Positions 9,011 to 18,964 of a stretch of 64,000 nt of DNA are shown in pieces. Position 1 is the first letter of the stretch, and each line of letters starts with the position of its first letter. This DNA is from Helicobacter acinonychis (lineage in GTDB: Bacteria; Campylobacterota; Campylobacteria; Campylobacterales; Helicobacteraceae). The notes under the pieces were generated by a model, which saw only the letters and a list, made by a program, of their open reading frames with translations, ran no database searches and was not told the origin of the DNA. The stretch is taken from NCBI RefSeq assembly GCF_900461455.1, contig NZ_UGIA01000001.1, forward strand, positions 992,001 to 1,056,000, in the 5' to 3' direction. The position numbers were made by a program, and so were the translations under genes.

Positions 9011-10234
9011 TTAGGAGTTTTCTTGTTGTTGATATCCTTTAAGAGCAAAGAACAAAATATAAAAATAGCATAACAACGGCACGCTATAAGCGTAGAGCAA
9101 ATTCAAATCAGCTGCCGCTAGCTTATCTGTAACCACGCCTTGAATGGGGGGGATTAACGCCCCTCCCACAATTGCCATGCTGATCACTCCAGAAGCCTTA
9201 GAAGTGAGATGCCCTAAATTGAGCGTGGCCAAAGAAAAGATGGTAGGGAACATGATAGAGTTAAAAAAACCCACAAAAGTCAAAGCAAATAGAGCGATCT
9301 TACCTCCAATGAGAATGGCTAAAGCGATAAGAACAATAGAGCTTAAGGCGTTGAAAGCTAGGTATTTATTAGGAGCGATTTTATTCATCAGCACACTACC
9401 TAAAAAGCGCCCTACCATCGCACCTCCCCAATAATACACCAAGTAATGCGCACTTGTTTGAGCGTCTAAATTTAAAAGCTTTTCAAAGCTCAACACCAAG
9501 AATGAGCCAATCGTAACCTCTCCTCCCACATAAAAAAAGATCCCTAAAGCTCCAAAAACAAAGTGTTTGTGCGAGAACAGGCTTTTTTGCGTCGTCTCTT
9601 TAGGCATTTCTTTTTCCACATTAGGCAATTTTAAAAGATACATGATGAGCGCTAAAAGGAGCGAAAACGCCGCCAAGCCCAAGTAAGGCATTTGAACGCT
9701 TTTAGCGTCCGCCAATTTGTCTATCAAGCTTGAATTATCGCCCATTTTAGTCGTGCTAAAAATCAACAAGCTCCCAAAAATAGGCCCTAAAGTCGTGCCA
9801 AGCGAGTTGAACGCCTGGACTAAAACCAAGTTTCTGGCTTCTTTACCCTTTGAAAGCAAGGTTACGAAAGGATTTCCGGCAGTTTGCAAGCACACAATCC
9901 CACTCGCTAAAATGAACAACGCCCCTAAAAACACCTTATAAGAACCTAAATGCGCCGCCGGATAAAACAACGCACACCCACTCGCCGTGATCACAAAGCC
10001 AAGCACCACGCCAAAAGGGTAGCCGATTTTACTGATCACATTCCCAAAAACTCCCCCCATGATAAAATACGCCCCAAAAAAGCAAAACTGGATGAGCGAG
10101 GCTTCAAAATAGGTCAAGTCAAAAATGGGTTTTAAATGCGGAATTAAAATGTCATTTAAAACCGTGATGAAACCCATTAAAAAGAATAACGCCGTCAAGC
10201 TCGTCAGCGCCAAAGTGTTAGAAGTCTTTTGCAT
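9011..10234 (-). CDS. gluP: Glucose/galactose:proton-sodium symporter of the FucP/GluP family (HP1174)
   Basis: A 407-residue inner membrane carrier of the fucose-galactose-glucose branch of the major facilitator superfamily, the main hexose entry route of H. pylori. It shows twelve hydrophobic segments. Family signatures include GFITVLNDILIPHL (helix 1, about 20-34), FCFFGAYFIMGGVFG (about 51-65) and TAGNPFVTLLSKG near residue 120, all close to FucP/GluP. ATG 10234 follows AAGGAGAAGG. It is a single gene, ending with copy D of the dispersed hairpin element. Confidence 0.93.
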   Translation of the reverse strand: MQKTSNTLALTSLTALFFLMGFITVLNDILIPHLKPIFDLTYFEASLIQFCFFGAYFIMGGVFGNVISKIGYPFGVVLGFVITASGCALFYPAAHLGSYKVFLGALFILASGIVCLQTAGNPFVTLLSKGKEARNLVLVQAFNSLGTTLGPIFGSLLIFSTTKMGDNSSLIDKLADAKSVQMPYLGLAAFSLLLALIMYLLKLPNVEKEMPKETTQKSLFSHKHFVFGALGIFFYVGGEVTIGSFLVLSFEKLLNLDAQTSAHYLVYYWGGAMVGRFLGSVLMNKIAPNKYLAFNALSSIVLIALAILIGGKIALFALTFVGFFNSIMFPTIFSLATLNLGHLTSKASGVISMAIVGGALIPPIQGVVTDKLAAADLNLLYAYSVPLLCYFYILFFALKGYQQQENS

Positions 10235-10361
10235 ACCTTCTCCTTATGATTGAGTTACTATAATCATAATGCTATTGTGAGTGTTTTAGGATAATAAACG
10301 ATTTAAAATGAGAAAAAGAGCCAAGAAGTGGGTAAAAAAAGCAAAGCCCCTTAAAAAGAGC

Positions 10362-11669
10362 TTAACGGAAAATGAATACAGAAAAGGAAATGATACAAAG
10401 AGTGATGATGCCAAAATTGATAGCCTTAAAGTCTTTTTGGACTAACTTAATGATGCCATAGGACAAGAAACCAAAGGCTAATCCGTCGGTGATAGAGAAG
10501 GTTAAAGGCATCATCACCACGGTTAAAAAAGTGGAAACGCTAACGGCCATGTCTTTGAAATTCACGCCCTCTAATGCACTAAACATCAAAACCCCTACTA
10601 TCACAAGCACCGGATAAATCGCGTTGCTAGGAATGGCTTTTAAGAGAGGTAAGCAAAAGAGTGTTGAGACAAAAAACAACCCAGTAAAAACCGCGGTAAG
10701 CCCTGTGCGCCCCCCTTCTTCAACCCCACTCGCGCTCTCTATAAAAGCTGTCGTGGTAGAAACGCCCACCACCGCACTCGCTAAAGAAACCGCTGCGTCC
10801 GCTTCTAAAGTTTTTTCTAAATCCTTGTTTGTCTCTTTGTCATTAAAGAAACCAGTCCTATGGCCAATCCCTGCAAGCGTGCCTAAAGAATCAAACAAAT
10901 CGGTTACAAAAAAAGTGATAATAACCGGCACTAACGCCAAAGTGAAAGCCCCGCTCGCATCAAAAAAAACGCCTTTAATGTCTAGTTGCAAGGCGATAGG
11001 GCTAATACTAGCGGGCATGGAAAAAATTTCGGTGGGGTAAGGATCTATCTTAAAAACCCATGCGAAAACAGAGACTATCAGCACCGCTAGGATAAAAGAG
11101 CCTCTAACTTTTAGCGTGTAGAGTGCAAAAGTTAAAATGATCCCAAAAACCCCTAATAGCACATGCGGATCGCTAAAATCGCCTAGAGTGACAAGCGTGG
11201 TCTTATGGGTGACTACAATATGCATTTCTTTAAGACCAATAAACGCGATAAAAGCACCTATCCCCGCGCTCACCGCACGCCTTAAATCGCTAGGAATGCT
11301 TCGCATGACCCAACTTCTAAATTTGGTGAAAGACAAAACCACAAAAATCGCTCCAGAGAGCGCTACGATGCCTAAAGCGCTCTGCCAAGGGAGTTTTAAC
11401 CCTTGAACTAGCCCAAAGCTAAAATAAGCTGACAACCCTAATCCCACGCTCATAGCGATGGGGGTGTTTGCCCATAGCCCATTAAACACGCTTGATAAGA
11501 TAGTGATGATAGCGATCGCACTTAAAAGGGCTTCATAAGGCATGTTGGCGTGAGAAAGGATAAGAGCGTTTAAAGGCACGATATAGACCATGGTGATAAA
11601 GGTCGTTAAACCTGCTCTAAACTCGGTAGCAATGTTAGTGTTGTGTTCTTTAAGCTTAAAAAACCCCAT
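10362..11669 (-). CDS. Purine (adenine/guanine/hypoxanthine) permease of the AzgA-type NCS2 family (HP1175)
   Basis: A 435-residue inner membrane protein with about 12-14 hydrophobic segments. The N-terminal EFRAGLTTFITMVYIVPLNA (16-35) and the later segments FVTDLFDSLGTLAGIGHRTG and FIESASGVEEGGRTGLTAV are hallmarks of AzgA/GhxP/PbuG permeases, which import free purine bases with protons. H. pylori depends heavily on purine salvage, and the neighbouring deoD-deoB-nupC genes handle nucleosides, so a purine-base role fits. The exact base preference is not visible. It starts at ATG 11669 after GGAG. Confidence 0.88.
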   Translation of the reverse strand: MGFFKLKEHNTNIATEFRAGLTTFITMVYIVPLNALILSHANMPYEALLSAIAIITILSSVFNGLWANTPIAMSVGLGLSAYFSFGLVQGLKLPWQSALGIVALSGAIFVVLSFTKFRSWVMRSIPSDLRRAVSAGIGAFIAFIGLKEMHIVVTHKTTLVTLGDFSDPHVLLGVFGIILTFALYTLKVRGSFILAVLIVSVFAWVFKIDPYPTEIFSMPASISPIALQLDIKGVFFDASGAFTLALVPVIITFFVTDLFDSLGTLAGIGHRTGFFNDKETNKDLEKTLEADAAVSLASAVVGVSTTTAFIESASGVEEGGRTGLTAVFTGLFFVSTLFCLPLLKAIPSNAIYPVLVIVGVLMFSALEGVNFKDMAVSVSTFLTVVMMPLTFSITDGLAFGFLSYGIIKLVQKDFKAINFGIITLCIISFSVFIFR

Positions 11670-11862
11670 GTTAGATAACTCCTTACTATTTGGTATAGAT
11701 TAATTTAATAAGGGGCTTTGGGGTTATATTACCACTTTTATTTTAAAAATTGCCTTAAGGTATTTACTTGTTTTGTTTAGATTGAAAGAAGCGGGTAAAA
11801 ACCTTTTTAAGCTAACTTTAATTTTTTAATTTGATTTCATATTGGTTTTGGAAAGATTGTTG

Positions 11863-11868
11863 TAAAAT
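11863..11868 (+). promoter_or_regulatory. -10 element of the AapA-type mRNA
   Basis: TAAAAT preceded by TG lies about seven bases before the predicted 5' end near 11874, where the long-range pairing segment begins. Confidence 0.5.
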
Positions 11869-11950
11869 AAACACCCCCATAAGTGCAATTATGGGAATAA
11901 CCTTTACATAAGGAGTTTGCCATGAACGACAAAAATGGCAAAAACTCCTA
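11868..11950 (-). ncRNA. isoA1: IsoA1-type antisense RNA (antitoxin of the AapA locus)
   Basis: On the minus strand a -10 hexamer CATAAT (11962 to 11957) would start an RNA near 11950, inside the toxin frame. A hairpin CCCATAA-TTGCAC-TTATGGG (11895 to 11876) followed by a T-rich run would end it. The roughly 80-nt product covers the toxin start codon and ribosome site, as the known IsoA RNAs do. The ends are predicted from motifs only. Confidence 0.65.
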
Positions 11951-12092
11951 GAGAACATTATGCCTTGAAATTTCTTTTTTAGGGTTTAAAGTGATTGTTT
12001 CGTTAGAAAGATAGCTTTAGTTTTTCCAAAGCTCCCTTAAGGCTTTTAACTTTAAGGGTTTTCCTTAAAAGTTTATCCTTAACTTATGGGGG
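11874..12092 (+). other. AapA-type mRNA with 5'-3' long-distance pairing
   Basis: CCCCCATAAGT at 11874-11884 is perfectly complementary to ACTTATGGGGG at 12082-12092, which would clamp the two ends of a ~220-nt transcript. Inside, the ribosome site GGAGTTTGCCAT (11912-11923) can pair with ATGGCAAAAACTCC (11935-11948) apart from a two-base bulge. A further hairpin, CCCTTAA/TTAAGGG, lies at 12034-12058. This is the folding logic described for H. pylori AapA mRNAs, in which the primary transcript is locked untranslated until 3' processing. Confidence 0.7.
11922..12014 (+). pseudogene. aapA1: AapA1-type type I toxin peptide with a premature stop codon
   Basis: Thirty codons plus TAG, the length of the AapA1 membrane-active toxin of H. 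pylori. The translation runs MNDKNGKNS, stop, RTLCLEISFLGFKVIVSLER. As I remember it, the known peptide has KNSWKTLYLKISFLGCKVVV in the same register, so the Trp10 codon TGG has become TAG (11949-11951). Ribosome site AAGGAG at 11910-11915. The downstream codons remain open, so the lesion looks recent. As written the gene makes only a nine-residue peptide and is probably a non-toxic allele. The antisense RNA and mRNA folding signals are intact. Confidence 0.8.
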
Positions 12093-12117
12093 CAAAAAAT
12101 AAAGTTTAAAAAGATCG

Positions 12118-14057
<1,940 letters not shown>

Positions 14058-14068
14058 GTCTTGTCCTT

Positions 14069-15325
14069 TTAATGGCTGTTTAGCTCTATGAATAGCCCAG
14101 CGATAGTCGCGCTCATGAAATTAGAAAGAGTGCCTGCAAGCACCGCTCTTAAAGCGAGTCTTGCAATGAAATCTTTCTTTTTAGGCACTAAACTACCAAG
14201 CCCTCCAATAAGCATAGCGACTGAACTTAAATTAGCAAACCCACACAACGCAAAAGTGATGATGGCTTTAGTTTTCTCGCTCAAGATTAAAGGAGGGTTA
14301 TCGCCCAAATAAGGCAATAATTGCATATAGCCCACAAATTCATTGAGAGCGATTTTAATGCCTATGATTTCTCCGGCAATCCCAGCTTGACTCCAAGGAA
14401 TGCCTAACATAAAGGCTAAAGGTTTTAAAAGCGTGCCTAAAACCACCCCTAAAGACAAATGCTCCATGCCCAAAAATCCCCCTATAACCCCTAAAAGCCC
14501 ATTAATGAGTGCAAGCATCCCCACAAAAGCTAAAAGCATCGCCCCCACATGCAAAGCCAAATGAAGCCCTGTGCTTGCCCCATTAGCGATAGCTTCTATA
14601 ACATTGACATGCTTTTCCACAGAAATATCTGCATGGTTAGAAATTTTTTCGCTTTGTGGGTAGATGATTTTAGCGAACAACAAACCCCCAGGAGCGGACA
14701 TAAACGATGCAGCGATCAAATAAGGCAAAGGAATACCCATGCTCGCATACCCAGCCAACACAGGCCCTGCAACGCTCGCCATACCCACGCACATGACCGC
14801 AAAAATCTCTGAATCACTCATGCTTTTCAAATAAGGTTTAATGACTAGGGGCGCTTCGGTGTGCGCGACAAAAATATTAGCCGCTGCACTCATGCTTTCT
14901 GCTTTAGAAGTGCCTAAACATTTTCGCAACGCCCCACCGATAAGATTGATCACTAAAGGCATGATTTTTAAATAATATAAAAGCGAAATCAAGCTGGCAA
15001 AAAAGATGATTATCGCTAAAACATTGATCGCAAAAATAAACCCACCTATCCCTTGATCGCCTTTAGCGTTTGGAGCGAGATTGCCAAACAAGAAGCGCAC
15101 CCCCTCATAGCCGTAACTAATCACGCTTTGTATGCCACCCGCTAAACCTTGTAGCATTTCTCTGCCTAAAGGCACATACAAAGCAAACGCCCCTAAAACC
15201 ACCTGGATTACAAACGCACTGATAATCGTGCGATAATTAATAGCCCTTTTATCGCCAGAAAAAACCCAAGCAATAAGAAAAAGCACCGCCATCCCTACAA
15301 CACTAAAAAGAGAGCTAGAAATCAT
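14069..15325 (-). CDS. nupC: Concentrative nucleoside:proton symporter NupC (HP1180)
   Basis: A 418-residue inner membrane nucleoside carrier of the CNT family. The conserved family features are present: GGxxK-like LINLIGGALRKCLGTSKAES near residues 130-150, the gate GxxSxxxP as GYASMGIPLPYLIAAS, and late FALCGFANLSSVAMLIGG. The frame is open from a TTG at 15331, but ATG 15325 with AGGGA nearby is the better start and gives the usual length. It is the first gene of nupC-deoB-deoD, which supplies nucleosides that the next two enzymes break down. Confidence 0.93.
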   Translation of the reverse strand: MISSSLFSVVGMAVLFLIAWVFSGDKRAINYRTIISAFVIQVVLGAFALYVPLGREMLQGLAGGIQSVISYGYEGVRFLFGNLAPNAKGDQGIGGFIFAINVLAIIIFFASLISLLYYLKIMPLVINLIGGALRKCLGTSKAESMSAAANIFVAHTEAPLVIKPYLKSMSDSEIFAVMCVGMASVAGPVLAGYASMGIPLPYLIAASFMSAPGGLLFAKIIYPQSEKISNHADISVEKHVNVIEAIANGASTGLHLALHVGAMLLAFVGMLALINGLLGVIGGFLGMEHLSLGVVLGTLLKPLAFMLGIPWSQAGIAGEIIGIKIALNEFVGYMQLLPYLGDNPPLILSEKTKAIITFALCGFANLSSVAMLIGGLGSLVPKKKDFIARLALRAVLAGTLSNFMSATIAGLFIELNSH

Positions 15326-15431
15326 CGTCAAATCCCTATAAGAAATTTAAAAGATGCAACACTACTATTGTAGTTTAGATTTTCTAAAAAAAAGATTAAA
15401 TGGAGTTTAAACGAAAATTAAATCAAAATCA

Positions 15432-15509
15432 TGGTGTCAAGAGGGGGACTTGAACCCCCGACCTCCGGCTTATGAGACCAGCGCTCTAAACCAGCTGAGC
15501 TACCTTGAC
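15432..15509 (-). tRNA. tRNA-Met (anticodon CAU; Ile2 not excluded)
   Basis: Acceptor stem GTCAAGG pairs with TCTTGAC, ending in the encoded ACCA. D-arm GCTC/GAGC, anticodon arm CTGGT-CTCATAA-GCCGG, T-arm GGGGG-TTCAAGT-CCCCC. The CAU anticodon fits elongator Met; a CAU Ile2 tRNA (lysidine-modified) cannot be ruled out by eye. Confidence 0.9.
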
Positions 15510-15619
15510 ACAAGCAAATATTAAAATTATAAAAAATTAAAGAAGAGATTGTACAAAAAAATTTCTTAAAAATCCATTAAACTTTTATTATCAATCCTAC
15601 TTTCCTAAATTAATGATAA

Positions 15620-15657
15620 AAATTGGATATTTTCTTGTAAATTGGATATTTTCTTGT
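15620..15657 (+). repeat. Perfect 19-bp tandem duplication before HP1181
   Basis: AAATTGGATATTTTCTTGT occurs twice back to back (15620-15638, 15639-15657), ending directly before AAAATACTACGC and the ATG. It duplicates part of the promoter/leader region of the efflux gene and could alter promoter spacing. Confidence 0.85.
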
Positions 15658-15669
15658 AAAATACTACGC

Positions 15670-17001
15670 ATGTTTAAGAAAATTTTTCCATTGGCGTTAG
15701 TGTCGTCGTTGCGGTTTTTAGGGCTTTTTATTGTTTTGCCTGTCATTAGCTTGTATGCAGATAGTTTCCATTCAAGCAGTCCTTTGCTTATAGGTTTGGC
15801 GGTGGGCGGAGCGTATCTCACGCAAATCATCTTTCAAACCCCTATGGGTATTCTTAGCGATAAGATAGGCCGTAAAGTGGTGGTAGTGGTGTGCTTGTTG
15901 TTGTTTTTAGTGGGCTCGTTAGTGTGCTTTGTGGCGGATGATATTGTTTTGCTCGTTATTGGGCGCTTCATTCAAGGCATGGGGGCTTTAGGGGGGGTCG
16001 TTAGTGCGATGGTGGCTGATGAAGTGAAAGAAGAAGAGCGCACCAAAGCCATGACCATCATGGGGGTGTTTATTTTCATTAGCTTTACCATAAGCATGGC
16101 GATTGGTCCAGGAGTTGTGGCGTTTTTTGGGGGTGCGAAATGGCTCTTTTTACTCACGGCGATCTTAACTCTATTGAGTTTATTGATGCTTTTAAAAGTC
16201 AAAGACGCCCCTAAAATTTCTTATCAAATCAAAAATAAAATAGCTTACCAACCCAACTCCAAAGCCTTGTATCTCTTGTATCTAAGCTCTTTTTTTGAAA
16301 AAGCGTTCATGACGCTTATTTTTGTGCTAATCCCTTTAGCTTTAGTGAATGAATTCCATAAAGATGAGAGTTTTTTAATTTTAGTGTATGTGCCTGGAGC
16401 CCTGCTAGGGGTTTTAAGCATGGGAATAGCGAGCGTTATGGCTGAAAAATACAATAAGCCTAAAGGGGTGATGCTTTCGGGGGTGTTCTTATTTATTGTG
16501 AGTTATTTATGCTTGTTTTTAGCAGACTCTAGCTTTTTGGGTAAATATTTATGGCTTTTTATTGTTGGGGTGGCGTTTTTCTTTATTGGCTTTGCAACCT
16601 TGGAGCCTATCATGCAATCTTTAGCGTCTAAATTCGCTAGAGTGCATGAAAAAGGCAAGGTTTTAGGGCAATTCACCACTTTTGGCTATTTAGGGAGCTT
16701 TGTTGGAGGCGTGAGTGGGGGGTTGAGCTACCATTATTTAGGCATTTCTAACACGAGCTTAGTGGTTGTTATCTTGGGGCTTGTTTGGGGCTTATCGCTC
16801 TTTTTTCTCAATAACCCTTCTAAGCAAAAAAATGTTTATTTCCCCTTAGACGCTTATAATGGGGAACAATTTGAAACTTTAGGGGATAAAATTATTGAAT
16901 GGTATGTCAATATTAGCGAAGAAATCATTATTGTGAAATATAATTCCGATCAAATTAGCGAAGAAGAAATCATTCATTTAGCGCAAAACTTCAGAAAATA
17001 A
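15670..17001 (+). CDS. Major facilitator multidrug efflux transporter (HP1181)
   Basis: A 443-residue inner membrane protein with 12 hydrophobic segments and a cytoplasmic C-terminal tail of about 60 residues. MFS motif A is GILSDKIGRKVVVVVCL (about 63-79) and motif B/C-like RFIQGMGALGGVVSAM follows near 100, placing it among drug:proton antiporters. The frame is open from 15613, but ATG 15670 (MFKKIFPLALVSSLRF) fits family N-termini; no strong ribosome site is seen and the TAAAAT at 15657-15662 is very close, so the mRNA may be nearly leaderless. The substrate is unknown. Confidence 0.85.
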   Translation: MFKKIFPLALVSSLRFLGLFIVLPVISLYADSFHSSSPLLIGLAVGGAYLTQIIFQTPMGILSDKIGRKVVVVVCLLLFLVGSLVCFVADDIVLLVIGRFIQGMGALGGVVSAMVADEVKEEERTKAMTIMGVFIFISFTISMAIGPGVVAFFGGAKWLFLLTAILTLLSLLMLLKVKDAPKISYQIKNKIAYQPNSKALYLLYLSSFFEKAFMTLIFVLIPLALVNEFHKDESFLILVYVPGALLGVLSMGIASVMAEKYNKPKGVMLSGVFLFIVSYLCLFLADSSFLGKYLWLFIVGVAFFFIGFATLEPIMQSLASKFARVHEKGKVLGQFTTFGYLGSFVGGVSGGLSYHYLGISNTSLVVVILGLVWGLSLFFLNNPSKQKNVYFPLDAYNGEQFETLGDKIIEWYVNISEEIIIVKYNSDQISEEEIIHLAQNFRK

Positions 17002-17019
17002 ACCAATCAAGGATCAAAA

Positions 17020-17781
17020 ATGACCTATGAAATTTCTAAAAAAGTCTTGCACATTGTAGGCAAGACAAACGCCACCTACAAACTCATAGAAGAAGGCGAT
17101 AAAGTCTTGTTAGGATTGAGTGGGGGCAAGGATTCTATCATGCTCGCTTGTATTTTAGCCAGAATGCAAAAACATGCCCCTTTCAAATTTGATTTTAAAG
17201 CGGTTACCGTGCATTATGGTTTGGGCGAAGATTTGAAATGGTTGAGCGATTTGTGTAAAGATCAAGGCATTGAGCATGAGATTATTTACACCCAAATCGC
17301 TGCGACTATCAATGAAAAACGCCGTGAAAAAAGCTCGTTTTGTTCGTTTTGCTCTCGTTTGAGAAGGGGGACTTTGTATTCTAAGGCTTTAGAGGAAGGC
17401 TATAATAAAGTCGCTATCGCGCACCATTTAGATGATGCGGTGGAAAGCTTTTTTATGAATTTCACTTATAATGGGAGTTTAAGGAGCATGCCCCCTATTT
17501 ACAGGGCTGAAAACGGCTTGTTGGTGATCCGCCCTTTGATTAAAGTGCGAGAAGCTAGTAGTATTCATTTTGTCACTTCTCAAAATATCCCCATAGCCCC
17601 TGATTGCAATTGCCCAGCCAAACAGCCCACCTCTGATAAACCCCCTATCGCACGATTAGCCACCAAAAATTTTTTAAAAGAAATGCAAAACCTGCACCCT
17701 CATTTCTTTGACAGCCTAGAAAATGCATTCAATAATGTTCAGGCGAACAGCTTTAGCGACGCTAAATATTTAGATGCTTAA
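17020..17781 (+). CDS. TtcA-like PP-loop ATPase, tRNA 2-thiocytidine synthesis family (HP1182)
   Basis: A 253-residue adenine nucleotide alpha-hydrolase of the TtcA/TtuA superfamily. The PP-loop SGGKDS is at residues 34-39. CSFCSRLRRG (about 107-116) supplies two of the iron-sulphur cysteines and PDCNCP (about 204) the third; HHLDDAVESFFMNFTYNG is the typical helix between. TtcA thiolates C32 of certain tRNAs using a [4Fe-4S] cluster. The sequence supports the family; whether C32 is the target here is inference. AAGGA precedes the ATG, 18 bases after HP1181. Confidence 0.85.
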   Translation: MTYEISKKVLHIVGKTNATYKLIEEGDKVLLGLSGGKDSIMLACILARMQKHAPFKFDFKAVTVHYGLGEDLKWLSDLCKDQGIEHEIIYTQIAATINEKRREKSSFCSFCSRLRRGTLYSKALEEGYNKVAIAHHLDDAVESFFMNFTYNGSLRSMPPIYRAENGLLVIRPLIKVREASSIHFVTSQNIPIAPDCNCPAKQPTSDKPPIARLATKNFLKEMQNLHPHFFDSLENAFNNVQANSFSDAKYLDA

Positions 17782-17788
17782 GCTTTCT

Positions 17789-18940
17789 TTAAGCTTTTTT
17801 GTTGAGCATTTTAATCACGATTGTGAATAGCACCCCTTCAAAGATAGCTGCCAAAAGCAATGCATAGTAAGTGTTTGGCAAGATCGCTTGCGCTTTTAAA
17901 CCCACTGCAGCGGTGGTGACTAAAAAGGTTAAAGGCATAGAAACCCCTAGAGCGAATGAAAACAGGTTTTTAGTCTCTTTAAAATATTTGTGCCACAACA
18001 AACTTGAAGCGATTAAATGCAAACCCAACATGCCCGCCACAATCAATGCCCCTTCAAGGATCAAATGCGGGTTTAGGAACACTAATTTTAAGTCTAAAGT
18101 AGAGCCTACATGGATGAAAAACAAAGGCACAAAAAACCCAAAACCCACATCATTGAGCTTGTGGATGAGCTCTGATTTATGGGGGAAAAAAGTAGAAACG
18201 ACTAACCCAGCTAAAAACGCCCCCAAAACCATTTCTATTTTGAGCCACACCACGATCGCAACCAACGAAAAAAAGAGCATCAGCGAAAAGCGCACATCTT
18301 GGTTGAATTGATTGGTTTTAGGCATCACAAAAAGCCTTAAATGCGGGAACCACCAAAACAAGATCTTAAAGATTTGAAACGCCACGATGATTAGAATCAA
18401 AAAGACAATAAGAATGCCTAAATCTTTCACCAAATCCACACCCAAACCATGCGAATACACCCCATCCACGACCACTAACCCAACAATGCTTAACAACTCC
18501 CCAATAACGCCCACTTTTAAGACTAGATCAAGCCATAAGGTTTCTTTGCCGTAATCCTTGATTAGAGTCATAATCATCCCCAAACTCACAATGGGGAAAA
18601 TCACCATAAAAATAGGCTCTAACCCAAAACTAAAAGTAAGGATAAATGAAAGCGTGTATAAAATCAAAAAATAAGCTAGAATGCGTTTTAAAAGAGAAGC
18701 TCCTAACTTTTTAAACAAATAAATTTCCACTTCCAAACCGCACAAAAACATTAAAAACAAAAAGCCAATTTCAGACATGACTTCAAAGCCTTTGGTTGGC
18801 TCAATCAAGCCCAAATACGCCCCAATGGACCCAAATAAAATCTCTACAACCGTGATAGGCAAACGAAAGAACCCAGAAACATAAGGGGCTATCACAATTA
18901 AAAGCATAATGAGCGCGAAAGTGAAAAATTCTGCATGCAT
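17789..18940 (-). CDS. Cation:proton antiporter, CPA2/KefB-type membrane domain (HP1183)
   Basis: A 383-residue inner membrane protein with about 12-13 hydrophobic segments and no C-terminal nucleotide-binding (RCK) domain. Family hallmarks are LPITVVEILFGSIGAYLGLI (helices 1-2), IGFLFLMFLCGLEVEI (about 58-73) and MVLGAFLAGLVVST near residue 235. CPA2 proteins exchange Na+ or K+ for protons, useful for pH homeostasis; the ion is not shown by sequence. It converges on HP1182 with only seven bases between the stops. Confidence 0.82.
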   Translation of the reverse strand: MHAEFFTFALIMLLIVIAPYVSGFFRLPITVVEILFGSIGAYLGLIEPTKGFEVMSEIGFLFLMFLCGLEVEIYLFKKLGASLLKRILAYFLILYTLSFILTFSFGLEPIFMVIFPIVSLGMIMTLIKDYGKETLWLDLVLKVGVIGELLSIVGLVVVDGVYSHGLGVDLVKDLGILIVFLILIIVAFQIFKILFWWFPHLRLFVMPKTNQFNQDVRFSLMLFFSLVAIVVWLKIEMVLGAFLAGLVVSTFFPHKSELIHKLNDVGFGFFVPLFFIHVGSTLDLKLVFLNPHLILEGALIVAGMLGLHLIASSLLWHKYFKETKNLFSFALGVSMPLTFLVTTAAVGLKAQAILPNTYYALLLAAIFEGVLFTIVIKMLNKKA

Positions 18941-18964
18941 GGCTTAATTTTACCCTAATATTGG

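Larger units (their letters stand above)
11670..12117. other. HP1175-deoD interval holding a type I toxin-antitoxin locus
   Basis: This 448-base gap holds the AapA1/IsoA1-type locus, annotated separately. In 26695 and J99, as I recall, the outer membrane adhesin gene hopQ (HP1177) lies between these same neighbours; no trace of it is present here. Confidence 0.7.
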
